Origin: CAJMGO01 sp900557305
GTDB taxonomy: Bacteria; Bacillota_I; Bacilli_A; RF39; UBA660
Direction of reading: 5' to 3'
NCBI GenBank assembly: GCA_905212975.1
Contig: CAJMGO010000009.1
Location: forward strand, 1-54,987
DNA length: 54,987 nucleotides
The first letter of the stretch is position 1. Each line of letters opens with the position of its first letter. Positions 25,932 through 34,245 of the stretch are shown piece after piece. The position numbers were made by a program, and so were the translations under genes. The notes beneath the pieces are model-generated. The model was not told where the DNA came from and did not search any database. It was given only the letters and a program-made list of their open reading frames with translations.

Positions 25932-26915
25932 ATGTTTAAAATAGGAAATGTAGAAATTAAAAATAGAGTTGTTTTGGCTCCTATGGCAGGGGTATGTGAT
26001 AGTGCATTTCGTACTATTATAAAAGAAATGGGATGTGGGCTTATAACTGCTGAAATGGTTAGTGATAAAGCAATATTTTATGGTAATAAGAAGACTATTG
26101 ATATGCTTTTTATGACTGATTATGAAAGGCCATTATCTCAGCAAATATTTGGAAGTGATGTTGATTCTTTTGTCTCTTCAGCAAAGTATATATATGAAAA
26201 TATGCATCCAGATATAATTGATATTAATATGGGGTGCCCTGTTCCTAAAGTAGCGCTTAGAGCTCAAGCTGGGAGTGCTCTTCTTAAGGATCCAGAAAAA
26301 GTATATGAGATTGTCTCTAGTGTAAAGAAAGCTGTTCCTATTCCTGTTACTGTAAAGATTAGAAGTGGATGGGACTTTAATAGTATAAATGCTGTAGAAA
26401 TTGCATCGATAGTTGAAAAAGCTGGAGCTGATGCTATTACTGTTCATCCAAGAACTAGAAGTCAAGGATATAGTGGTAAGGCTGATTGGAATATAATAAA
26501 ACAGGTAAAAGAAAAAGTTAGTATTCCGGTAATTGGTAATGGGGATATATTGTCTTGTTATGATGCTAAAAGAATGATGGATGAAACTGGTTGTGATGCT
26601 GTTATGATAGGCCGTGGGGTTTTAGGTAATCCTTGGCTTATTAAGGAATGTGTTGATTATTTAGAAAGCGGTAAAGAACCTAGTGTTGTATCTAGTCTTG
26701 ATAGGCTTAATATGATACTACATCATTTATCTCTTATTAGAAAAAATAAAGATGAACATATTGCTGCACTTGAGATGAGAAGTCATGCAGCTTGGTATTT
26801 AAAAGGTGTTAAGAATTCAAGTTTACTTAAACAAAAGTTATTTAAAGCAACTAAGATTGATGAATTTGAAGAGTTAATTAGAAATTTTATAGAAGGAAAA
26901 GAATATGAAGGCTAA
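25932..26915 (+). CDS. dusB: tRNA-dihydrouridine synthase
   Basis: A 327-residue FMN-dependent TIM-barrel enzyme that reduces uridine in tRNA D-loops. Characteristic motifs: 'APMAGVCDSAFR' at the N-terminus, 'DINMGCPVPKV' with catalytic Cys102, 'VKIRSGWD', 'ITVHPRTRSQGYSGKADW', 'GNGDI' and the phosphate-binding 'AVMIGRGVLGNPWL'. The start at 25932 follows AGGTG; an upstream in-frame codon at 25923 lacks spacing. The end overlaps the RDD gene by 11 bases, indicating co-translation. Confidence 0.95.
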   Translation: MFKIGNVEIKNRVVLAPMAGVCDSAFRTIIKEMGCGLITAEMVSDKAIFYGNKKTIDMLFMTDYERPLSQQIFGSDVDSFVSSAKYIYENMHPDIIDINMGCPVPKVALRAQAGSALLKDPEKVYEIVSSVKKAVPIPVTVKIRSGWDFNSINAVEIASIVEKAGADAITVHPRTRSQGYSGKADWNIIKQVKEKVSIPVIGNGDILSCYDAKRMMDETGCDAVMIGRGVLGNPWLIKECVDYLESGKEPSVVSSLDRLNMILHHLSLIRKNKDEHIAALEMRSHAAWYLKGVKNSSLLKQKLFKATKIDEFEELIRNFIEGKEYEG

Positions 26916-27498
26916 TTTTAAACAAAGAAGTATCGCATATATTATTGATTTTTTATTTCTTACAAGCTGTCTTATGATTTTGTATAATTTCGCACTTAAA
27001 ACAGATGTTGTTAAAAAATATGAATATAAACTTGATTTATCTATGGAAAGTTTTATGAAACATGAGCTTAGTTTTAATGATTTTATAGATGATTACATAG
27101 AATATAATTATCAAATAGATTATAACAATTCACCAAAAAATATTTTGAATTTGTTTTTTATAATAAGTTATTTTGTAATTGTACCTTTGTTTAGAGGTGG
27201 TCAAACTTTAGGTAAGAGTATAATGAAAATAAGAATAGTAGATAGAAAAACAGGTGGTCGTGTTAAAGTGTTTAGTGTGTTTATTAGGTCTTTAATTATA
27301 AATGCACTAGGGTATAATATTTTAACTATTATATTTATTTCTTTTATGAAGGCTAAATGTTATTTTATAAGTGTCAGTATTTTGTCAATTTTACAATTAT
27401 TACTGGTATTTATAAGTTCACATATGTTATTATATAGAAGAGATAAATTAGATTTAGAAGATATTTTAAGTGGATCGAAAGTTATATCTTTGAAATAG
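26905..27498 (+). CDS. RDD family membrane protein
   Basis: A 197-residue membrane protein with the RDD signature: the Arg and Asp of 'RSIAYIIDFLF' at the N-terminus, a polar insert, a second helix near residues 80-95 and 'GGQTLGKSIMKIRIVDRKTGGRV' (the usual post-helix-2 motif), then two more helices. The function of RDD proteins is poorly defined (ion exchange has been shown for some). The ATG lies inside dusB with AAGGAAAAG upstream; ackA follows after 15 bases, so the genes dusB-RDD-ackA-nrnA appear to form one transcript. Confidence 0.85.
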   Translation: MKANFKQRSIAYIIDFLFLTSCLMILYNFALKTDVVKKYEYKLDLSMESFMKHELSFNDFIDDYIEYNYQIDYNNSPKNILNLFFIISYFVIVPLFRGGQTLGKSIMKIRIVDRKTGGRVKVFSVFIRSLIINALGYNILTIIFISFMKAKCYFISVSILSILQLLLVFISSHMLLYRRDKLDLEDILSGSKVISLK

Positions 27499-27513
27499 AA
27501 AAGAGGAAATTTT

Positions 27514-28695
27514 ATGAAAATATTATCAGTTAATGCAGGTAGTTCATCATTGAAATTTCAAATGTTTGAAATGCCTGAGGAAAAAGTTATTATATCAGGA
27601 GTATTTGAAAGAATAGGTATTGAAAATAGCTTTTATACTATAAAAATTAATGGTGAAAAAATAGAAAAAAAGAGAGATTTACCAAATCATGAGGTAGCTG
27701 TTTCTGTATTAATAGATGAGTTACTTTCAAATAATGTAATTAAATCATTAGATGAAATTAAAGGTGTTGGACATAGAATTGTACATGGTGGAGATAAGTA
27801 CTCTTCTTCTGTTATATTAAATGAAGAAGTATTAGATGAAGTTTCTAAGTTAAATGATTTAGCGCCTCTTCATAATCCTGCTAATATTATGGGTGTTAGG
27901 GCATTTATGGAAAAAATTCCAAGTGCTACCCAAGTTGGATGTTTTGATACTGCATTTCATCAAACAATAAAAGAAGATAGATTTATTTATGCTGTACCAT
28001 ATGAATGGTATCAAAAATATGGCGTTAGAAAATATGGATTTCACGGTATGAGTCATAGATATGTATCTGAACGTGTATCTGAATTATTGGATAAGGAATT
28101 TTGTAATGTAATTGTTTGTCATTTAGGACAAGGTGGATCTATTAGTGCTGTAAGAGATGGTAGATGTATTGATACTACTATGGGATTTACTCCTAATTCT
28201 GGTATTGTTATGGGATCACGTTCTGGTGATATAGATTATGGAATTATATCTTATATATCTAAAAAAACTGGTAAATCAATTGATGAAATTGATTATGATT
28301 TAAACAAGAATAGTGGTATGTTAGGTATTAGTGGTGTATCAAGTGATTTTAGAGATATAGATGCTAAAATAGGTGAGAAACATAAACCTTCTATTTTGGC
28401 TCACCATGTATATGTTAATTCTATAGTTGGTTATATTGCTAAATACTATGTTGAATTAGGTGGTGTTGATGCAATTTGCTTTACAGCTGGTGTTGGAGAA
28501 AATGCCCCTCATATTAGACGTATGGTAATAGATAGACTTTCATGTCTTGGAATTAAAATTGATAAAAACTTAAATGAAGAATGTAGATTTGGAAAAGAAG
28601 GTATAATAACAACTGAAGATTCTAGTGTTCCATGTTATGTAATACCAACAAATGAAGAAGTTATGATAGCAAGAGATACTTATAATTTCTTATAG
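27514..28695 (+). CDS. ackA: Acetate kinase
   Basis: A 393-residue acetate kinase that converts acetyl phosphate plus ADP to acetate plus ATP. It has the expected length and ASKHA motifs: 'VNAGSSSLKFQ' at the N-terminus, 'GHRIVHGG', 'FDTAFH', 'GFHGMSHRYV', 'CHLGQGGS', 'DTTMGFTPNSG' and 'FTAGVGENA'. AGAGGA precedes the ATG. It shows a fermentative energy metabolism. No phosphotransacetylase gene is adjacent; neighbours are RDD and nrnA, with spacings of 15-16 bases. Confidence 0.97.
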   Translation: MKILSVNAGSSSLKFQMFEMPEEKVIISGVFERIGIENSFYTIKINGEKIEKKRDLPNHEVAVSVLIDELLSNNVIKSLDEIKGVGHRIVHGGDKYSSSVILNEEVLDEVSKLNDLAPLHNPANIMGVRAFMEKIPSATQVGCFDTAFHQTIKEDRFIYAVPYEWYQKYGVRKYGFHGMSHRYVSERVSELLDKEFCNVIVCHLGQGGSISAVRDGRCIDTTMGFTPNSGIVMGSRSGDIDYGIISYISKKTGKSIDEIDYDLNKNSGMLGISGVSSDFRDIDAKIGEKHKPSILAHHVYVNSIVGYIAKYYVELGGVDAICFTAGVGENAPHIRRMVIDRLSCLGIKIDKNLNEECRFGKEGIITTEDSSVPCYVIPTNEEVMIARDTYNFL

Positions 28696-28711
28696 TAGAA
28701 AGAGTGGTAAA

Positions 28712-29671
28712 ATGGGTGATATTAAAAAGAAAATATATAGATTAATTAAAAAAAGTGATACAATTGTTATCGCCCGTCATGTTGGCCCTGATCCAGATGC
28801 ACTTGGAAGTAGTATAGGACTTAAAGAATCAATTTTGGCTACATTTCCAAATAAGAGTGTATATGTGGTGGGTAGCCCTGCAACTAAGTTTAAATATCTA
28901 GGAAATTTAGATAAAGTTCCATCTTATATATCTAAAAATGCATTGTTAATAGTAACTGATACACCTAATATAAAAAGAATAGATGGTGTTAATTTATCTG
29001 ATTTTAAAAATATTATTAAAATAGATCATCATCCTTTTGTTGAAAAATTTGCTGATGTTGAATGGATTGATACTACAGCTAGTAGTGCTTCTCAAATGAT
29101 TATGGAACTTATTTTTTCAACAAAACTTGTCATGACTAAAAAAAGTGCTGAAGATTTATATATTGGACTTGTTTCTGATACAGATAGATTCTTATTTTCT
29201 TATACAACTGCTAAAACTTTTAGTTTAGTATCTAGGCTATTAGAGGAAACTAATATTGAGATAGTTCCTCTTTATAAGGATTTATTTATGAGACCTTTTA
29301 AAGAAATGAAATTTGAAGGTTATATATCTAACCATTTAATTGTTACAGAGCATGGTTTTGCGTATGCTTATTTAGATGAGGATGCTCTTAATAGATATAA
29401 AGTTGATCCTGCTACTGCAGGAAATATGGTTAATAATTTTAACTATGTTGAAGATTTTGTGGCATGGGCTGTATTTTCTTGTGATAAAGTAAATGGTAAT
29501 ATAAGGGGTTCTATTAGATCAAGAGGACCTGTTATAAATGAAGTTGCTGCTAAATATAATGGTGGTGGTCATGAGTTTGCTAGTGGTGTTAGATTGAATT
29601 CTAAAGAAGAAGTTGAAGCTATGGCACAAGATTATGATAAAGTATGTGAAGAGTATAATAAAAGTCTATAA
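28712..29671 (+). CDS. nrnA: DHH/DHHA1 nano-RNase / pAp phosphatase
   Basis: A 319-residue DHH-family phosphoesterase. Motifs: 'IARHVGPDPDALGSSIGL' (N-terminal metal site), 'VTDTPN', 'IDHHPF' (the DHH motif), 'GLVSDTDRF', and the C-terminal DHHA1 'GSIRSRG...AAKYNGGGHEFASG'. NrnA-type enzymes degrade 2-5-mer RNAs and dephosphorylate pAp. It is the last gene of the dusB operon; a terminator follows at 29682. The ribosome site AGAGTGG sits 5 bases before ATG. Confidence 0.92.
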   Translation: MGDIKKKIYRLIKKSDTIVIARHVGPDPDALGSSIGLKESILATFPNKSVYVVGSPATKFKYLGNLDKVPSYISKNALLIVTDTPNIKRIDGVNLSDFKNIIKIDHHPFVEKFADVEWIDTTASSASQMIMELIFSTKLVMTKKSAEDLYIGLVSDTDRFLFSYTTAKTFSLVSRLLEETNIEIVPLYKDLFMRPFKEMKFEGYISNHLIVTEHGFAYAYLDEDALNRYKVDPATAGNMVNNFNYVEDFVAWAVFSCDKVNGNIRGSIRSRGPVINEVAAKYNGGGHEFASGVRLNSKEEVEAMAQDYDKVCEEYNKSL

Positions 29672-29681
29672 AAATGAATTT

Positions 29682-29704
29682 AGGATTAAAATAATCCTTT
29701 TTTA
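29682..29704 (+). terminator. nrnA terminator
   Basis: AGGATTA/TAATCCT stem followed by Ts; TGtTAAAAT (29705-29713) follows directly as the next -10. Confidence 0.8.
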
Positions 29705-29731
29705 TGTTAAAATAATCAGTAGGTGATTTTC

Positions 29732-29937
29732 ATGTATACAGAAGAAATTAATGGCTTTGATTATGATTCTATGAAAAAAGTTGGTATAGATGATTATGAC
29801 TGTTTTGGATTTAATAAAAGTAATCAAACTATATATACTGTTGATGTAAAAACTTGTATAGTGATATGTTGAGTGAAAAGTATATAAGTATAGTTTTGAA
29901 AAAATGTGGTATTGAATGGAGTGAAAAGCAAAAATGA
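29732..29937 (+). pseudogene. Small gene interrupted by a -1 frameshift, coupled to tgt
   Basis: AGGTGAT precedes an ATG at 29732. The frame reads 46 residues (starting MYTEEINGFDYD) and stops at TGA 29870-29872. From the A5 run near 29847 the -1 frame continues openly ('NLYSDMLSEKYISIVLKKCG' and beyond) for about 28 more codons and ends in a TGA at 29935-29937 that overlaps the tgt ATG (ATGA). One extra A in the run would give an intact 68-residue protein with ideal coupling to tgt. Causes could be mutation, assembly error in a homopolymer, or ribosomal slippage. Function not recognised. Confidence 0.6.
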
Positions 29938-31052
29938 AAATAAAATATGAACTTATAAAAAATGATAAAAAAGCAAGGTATGGTATATTACATACTAATT
30001 ATGGTAGTTATGAAACTCCAATGTTTATGCCTGTTGGAACTCAAGCAACTGTTAAAACATTAAGTCCCGAAGAATTAAAAGATGTTGGAAGCGATGTAAT
30101 TTTATCAAATACTTATCATTTATGGCTTAGGCCAGGTGAAGATGTTATTGATAAGGCTGGTGGTCTTCATAAGTTTATGAATTGGAATGGACCAATACTA
30201 ACAGATTCAGGTGGTTTTCAAGTTTTTTCACTTGCTAAGAAGAAAGATATAACTGAAGAAGGAGTATATTTTAAGAGTCATTTAGATGGTAAAAGATTAT
30301 TTTTAACTCCTGAACTTTCAATTCAAATTCAAAATAAACTTGATAGTGATATTGCTATGAGTTTTGATGAATGTATTCCATATCCTGCAGATTATGAATA
30401 TGCTAAAAAAAGTACTGAAAGAACTCTTAGATGGGCTAAAAGAGGAAAAGCTGTTTTTAATAATGAAAGACAATCTTTATTTGGTATAGTACAAGGTGGA
30501 GAGTATGAAGATTTAAGACGTATGTCAGCACTTGAAACTGTTAAAATGGATTTTGATGGATATTCTATAGGTGGTACAAGTGTTGGTGAGGATAAAGATA
30601 CAATGTATAAAATGATAGATTATGCAATTGAGTATTTACCTACAGATAAACCTAGATATTTAATGGGTGTAGGGGAACCTGCTGATATTTTAGAGGGTGT
30701 TGAACGTGGTATTGATATGTTTGATTGTGTTCTTCCAACTCGTATAGCTCGTCATAATAATGCATTTACACGTACTGGTAAGATTAATGTTAGAAATGCT
30801 AAATATAAAGAGGATTTTACTCCAATAGATAAAACCTGCGATTGTTATGCTTGTCGTAATTATACAAAAGCTTATATAAGACATTTACTTGTATGTAATG
30901 AAACTTTTGGTGCTAGACTTTTATCTATTCATAATATTAGATTTTTAATAAAAATGACAGAAGAAATAAGAGAAGCAATAAAAAATGATAATTTTGATAA
31001 TTATAAACGTGACTTTTTAATAAAATATAATGGTGATAAGATTGAAGATTAG
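29934..31052 (+). CDS. tgt: Queuine tRNA-guanine transglycosylase
   Basis: A 372-residue TIM-barrel enzyme that swaps guanine-34 of His/Tyr/Asn/Asp tRNAs for a queuosine precursor. Motifs: 'YGSYETPMFMPVGTQATVK', 'SNTYHLWLRPG', catalytic 'LTDSGGFQVFSL', 'GIVQGG', 'GGTSVGE', 'RYLMGVG' and 'DCVLPTRIARHNNAFT'. The zinc site is the cysteines of 'CDCYAC' (about 302-307) and a downstream His. The ATG overlaps the stop of the frameshifted small gene upstream. The 3' end overlaps the start region of the metallophosphatase gene. Confidence 0.96.
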   Translation: MKIKYELIKNDKKARYGILHTNYGSYETPMFMPVGTQATVKTLSPEELKDVGSDVILSNTYHLWLRPGEDVIDKAGGLHKFMNWNGPILTDSGGFQVFSLAKKKDITEEGVYFKSHLDGKRLFLTPELSIQIQNKLDSDIAMSFDECIPYPADYEYAKKSTERTLRWAKRGKAVFNNERQSLFGIVQGGEYEDLRRMSALETVKMDFDGYSIGGTSVGEDKDTMYKMIDYAIEYLPTDKPRYLMGVGEPADILEGVERGIDMFDCVLPTRIARHNNAFTRTGKINVRNAKYKEDFTPIDKTCDCYACRNYTKAYIRHLLVCNETFGARLLSIHNIRFLIKMTEEIREAIKNDNFDNYKRDFLIKYNGDKIED

Positions 31053-31854
31053 TTGTCAAGATTATTATATAAAAAGTAATTTTAATAGTAAAATAGTTTT
31101 ACTTACTGATATTCATTATGATAATAAGAATAATTTAAAGCATTTATATAAAGTTTTAAATAAAATAAAAAGAATTAATCCGAATTATATTTGTATAGCA
31201 GGAGACTTTATAAATAGAACTGATGTATCAGATATTTCTTTATTTTTTAAATGGTTAAAAGATTTAGGCAATATTACAAAAGTTATTATTGGAATAGGTA
31301 ATCATGATATGGTTCAATTTAAAAAGAATTATGATTGTAGAAATGATGATATATTTTTAAATATAAAAGCTATAGATAATGTTTATTTACTTGATAATGC
31401 TTTAAAAGTTTTTGATAATATTAACTTTATTGGATTAACTTTACCTTGGAAATATTATTATATTGATGGAGAAAATCCTTCTTGTATTCATAAATATATA
31501 GATTCTAATTTAAAGGTAAGAAAAGATAAATTTAATATTTTATTGTGTCATTCTCCATATGCTGTAACTAAGTGTAATGATATAGATTTATTTAATAATT
31601 CTGATCTTATTTTATCAGGACATATGCATGCTGGATGTTTATTTAAATGTTTTAGAAAGCTCTTTAAAGGTGTAGGCATTTTTTCTCCAGTACCACATTC
31701 TAGAAGATTATTTTCTTCTGATATGTATGGATATATAAAGAATAAAAATTTAATTATAAGTTCTGGTATTACAAAATTGTCAGATAATACAAAAATAAAA
31801 AAATTAAATAATTTATTTGATAGTGAGATAACTATTATAAATATAGAAAAATAA
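31042..31854 (+). CDS. Calcineurin-like metallophosphoesterase
   Basis: A 270-residue metallophosphoesterase related to YkuE/YaeI-type enzymes. It has the full dinuclear metal set: 'LLTDIHYD' (DxH), 'IAGDFINR' (GDxxxR), 'GIGNHDM' (GNHD), 'LLCHSPYA' and 'ILSGHMHAG' (GHxH). Substrate is unknown; some relatives act on lipid-linked pyrophosphates. Two starts are possible inside tgt: ATG at 31030 without a ribosome site, or TTG at 31042 preceded by GGTGAT, the commonest ribosome site here; the latter is preferred. It overlaps tgt by 11 bases. No signal peptide. Confidence 0.85.
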   Translation: MKISCQDYYIKSNFNSKIVLLTDIHYDNKNNLKHLYKVLNKIKRINPNYICIAGDFINRTDVSDISLFFKWLKDLGNITKVIIGIGNHDMVQFKKNYDCRNDDIFLNIKAIDNVYLLDNALKVFDNINFIGLTLPWKYYYIDGENPSCIHKYIDSNLKVRKDKFNILLCHSPYAVTKCNDIDLFNNSDLILSGHMHAGCLFKCFRKLFKGVGIFSPVPHSRRLFSSDMYGYIKNKNLIISSGITKLSDNTKIKKLNNLFDSEITIINIEK

Positions 31855-31860
31855 TTTATA

Positions 31861-31886
31861 AAAAAAGTAACTTTTGTTACTTTTTA
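31861..31886. terminator. Bidirectional terminator
   Basis: AAAAAGTAAC-TTTT-GTTACTTTTT between convergent genes. Confidence 0.85.
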
Positions 31887-32233
31887 TTTATACCAAGCAT
31901 ACTTCCAAATACACAAGATAAAAGTATTATTATGTAGTATATAATTGTTTGTAAATTAAATTCTTTTATAAATATTAAATTAATTATAAGAATGATAAAT
32001 ATAACTATACCACTTAATTTTAATCCTTCTAACCATCCTTTTTTCTTACTTTTTTTACCTAATAAAATTCCTGATATAAATAAAGATATAATAATTATTA
32101 TCATTTTTAATGTGTTAAATATATTTTCATTTACTATGTTAAAATAATATAAAATATTTAATAGAAATGCACCTATAATTATTGATGATGTACTAATTAA
32201 TAGACTTATACTTAAATTTTTTAATTTTTTCAT
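31877..32233 (-). CDS. TIGR04086 / YrzE-like membrane protein
   Basis: A 118-residue protein with four hydrophobic helices and a central basic loop 'LLGKKSKKKGWLEGLK', the hallmark of the TIGR04086 family of Firmicutes membrane proteins. Function unknown. The ATG at 32233-32231 follows AGGTG by 6 bases; a GTG three codons upstream overlaps that site and is rejected. It is encoded opposite to its neighbours and shares a bidirectional terminator with the metallophosphatase gene. In related genomes members of this family lie near tgt/yajC, and tgt is close here too. Confidence 0.75.
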   Translation of the reverse strand: MKKLKNLSISLLISTSSIIIGAFLLNILYYFNIVNENIFNTLKMIIIIISLFISGILLGKKSKKKGWLEGLKLSGIVIFIILIINLIFIKEFNLQTIIYYIIILLSCVFGSMLGINKK

Positions 32234-32307
32234 AAATTTCACCTAATAAAGATTATGAATTTGTATAGAAAAAAATGATAAGTACATAATTATAATAGGT
32301 GATATAT

Positions 32308-32937
32308 ATGTATTTATCTTTAGTTTTAAAAACTTTATTTTTATATATTTTTATTATTATAGGGTATAGAGTTATGGGAAAAAAGGAATTGGGACAATTA
32401 AGTGTTATAGATTTAATTGTATCTATTTTAATAGCTGATATGGCTGCTGTTTGTATTGAGGAACAGGAGTATTCTGTATTTATATCTGTAGTTCCTATGT
32501 TAACTCTTATTGTTATGCAGATATTACTTAGTTATATTTCTGTTAAAAGCAATAAGTTTAGGAATATAATAGATGGTAAACCAACTGTACTTATAAATAG
32601 AGGTAAAGTAAATTTTAGCGCTATGAGTAAATTAAGATATAGTTTAGATGATTTAACTACTCAACTTAGAGAACAGGGTGTTAAAAGTTTAGAAGAGGTA
32701 GATTATGCTATTTTAGAAAATAGTGGTACTTTATCAATATTTAAAAATACCAAAGAATATCCTTTACCTTTAATTCTTGATGGTGAAATAGATTATGCTA
32801 CTTTAATTGAGATTAAAAAAGATAAAAAGTGGTTAGATAAGATGTTAAAAAACGAAAATATAGAACTTAAAGATGTATTTTATGCTTTTTATACAAAAGA
32901 TAAAACTTATATAATAAAAAGGAAAGAATTATTGTAG
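32308..32937 (+). CDS. DUF421 (YetF-type) membrane protein
   Basis: A 209-residue protein of the DUF421 family: three N-terminal helices, then the conserved 'RVMGKKELGQLSVIDLIVSILIADMAA' block (about residues 21-47) and the cytosolic beta domain 'GKPTVLINRGKVNFSAM', 'LDDLTTQLREQGV', 'VDYAILENSGTLS'. In Bacillus spores related SpoVA-like/YetF proteins affect germination, but no spore genes are visible here. The start at 32308 follows AGGTGAT by 5 bases. TATAAT lies only 11 bases before the ATG. Confidence 0.88.
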   Translation: MYLSLVLKTLFLYIFIIIGYRVMGKKELGQLSVIDLIVSILIADMAAVCIEEQEYSVFISVVPMLTLIVMQILLSYISVKSNKFRNIIDGKPTVLINRGKVNFSAMSKLRYSLDDLTTQLREQGVKSLEEVDYAILENSGTLSIFKNTKEYPLPLILDGEIDYATLIEIKKDKKWLDKMLKNENIELKDVFYAFYTKDKTYIIKRKELL

Positions 32938-32978
32938 AAATTTTTTCTTTTTTTTATTATAATTAGTATGGTGATGTT

Positions 32979-33893
32979 ATGATGAATTTAATAATAGGAA
33001 GTCATGTTTCTTATAAAAAGAATGATCAATTAGTTGGAAGTGTTAAAGAAGCTATTAGTTATGGTGCTAATACATTTATGTTTTATACAGGAGCTCCTCA
33101 AAATACAAGAAGAGATTCTATAGATATGAATTTGGTAGAGGAAGCAAAAAGATTAATGAGTGAAAATAATATTGATATTAATAATGTAATTATTCATGCT
33201 CCATATATTGTTAATTTAGCTAATGAAAATAATTTTGAGTTTTCTATAAATTTTTTAAAACAAGAAATTGAAAGAGCTCATATTTTGGGTATTAAAAAAG
33301 TTGTTTTACATCCTGGAAGTCATGTTGGACTTGGTAGTGAAAAGGGAATAGAAAATATTGCTTCAGCGCTTAATCAAGTACTAAAGAGTGATAATGATGT
33401 AATAATTTGTCTTGAAACTATGGCTGGTAAAGGTAGTGAATGTGGTAGAACTTTTGAAGAAATAAAATCTATTATTGATAGAGTTGATAATAAAGAATTA
33501 ATAGGTGTATGTTTAGATACTTGTCATATTAATGATGCTGGATATGATTTAAATGATTTTGATAGTGTAATAGAAGAGTTTGATAAAATAATAGGAATAG
33601 ATAAATTATATTGTGTTCATGTTAATGATAGTAAAAATTCTATTGGTTCACATAAAGATAGACATGAAAATATAGGATATGGTACTATTGGCTTTGAGAA
33701 TTTAATTAAAGTTTTATATAATGAAAAATTAGAAAATATTCCAAAAATACTTGAAACTCCATATATAGTGGATTCTATATCTGATAAAAAAACTTATCCA
33801 CCATATAAACAAGAAATTGAAATGATAAGAAGTAAAAAATTTAATTCTAATTTATTAGAAGACGTAAGAGAATATTATAAAAAGAAGATTTGA
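32979..33893 (+). CDS. nfo: Endonuclease IV (AP endonuclease)
   Basis: A 304-residue Xylose-isomerase-like TIM barrel that cleaves abasic sites in DNA. Zinc ligands and motifs: 'GSHVSYKK', 'IIHAPYIVNLA', 'VLHPGSHVG', 'ICLETMAGKGSECG', 'GVCLDTCHINDAGYDL' and 'VHVNDSKNSIGSHKDRHENIGYG'. The N-terminus shows two adjacent ATGs; GGTGATGTT precedes both. TATAAT at 32958-32963 ends 15 bases upstream. The facing gene on the other strand is DUF2624-like, a pairing also seen in Bacillus (yqfS/yqfT). Confidence 0.95.
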   Translation: MMNLIIGSHVSYKKNDQLVGSVKEAISYGANTFMFYTGAPQNTRRDSIDMNLVEEAKRLMSENNIDINNVIIHAPYIVNLANENNFEFSINFLKQEIERAHILGIKKVVLHPGSHVGLGSEKGIENIASALNQVLKSDNDVIICLETMAGKGSECGRTFEEIKSIIDRVDNKELIGVCLDTCHINDAGYDLNDFDSVIEEFDKIIGIDKLYCVHVNDSKNSIGSHKDRHENIGYGTIGFENLIKVLYNEKLENIPKILETPYIVDSISDKKTYPPYKQEIEMIRSKKFNSNLLEDVREYYKKKI

Positions 33894-33906
33894 TCTTCTT
33901 TTTTTA
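33881..33906. terminator. Bidirectional terminator, nfo / DUF2624-like gene
   Basis: AAAGAAGAT-TTG-ATCTTCTTT with Ts on both sides. Confidence 0.85.
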
Positions 33907-34167
33907 TAGATAACTTTTATATTTTTCTTTATATTTAATTATTAATTTTTCGGCTATTTTATAACTTTTTGGTTTTAATATATTTTTAATTTTATTTAGA
34001 GTAACAGATGTATCATTAAAACACATTTCATACCAATTTTCTTTTATATATGTATAAACTATTTCTAATTCATCATCATCTATTGTTATATTATTTTTTA
34101 TACAATAATTTTTTATATCATTTTTATTCATTTTAGAAATATAAAATTTAAGATATTTTTCTATCAA
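33904..34167 (-). CDS. DUF2624-like (YqfT-type) small protein, TTG start
   Basis: An 87-residue helical, lysine-rich protein. The true start is probably TTG at 34167-34165, because AGGTGAT lies 3 bases before it; the longer frame upstream has no ribosome site. 'NKNDIKNYCIKNNITIDDDELEIV' and 'SVTLNKIKNILKPKSYKIAEKLI' resemble DUF2624 (Bacillus YqfT), which is encoded beside endonuclease IV there as well. Here it is convergent with nfo rather than co-directional. Function unknown. Similarity is judged by eye and by neighbourhood, so it is only moderately secure. Confidence 0.6.
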   Translation of the reverse strand: MIEKYLKFYISKMNKNDIKNYCIKNNITIDDDELEIVYTYIKENWYEMCFNDTSVTLNKIKNILKPKSYKIAEKLIIKYKEKYKSYL

Positions 34168-34245
34168 ATTATCACCTAATAAATAATATGCAAATATTTT
34201 AGAATAATGTTTTTTATTTGTTTTAAAATAAAAATAGGTGATAAT

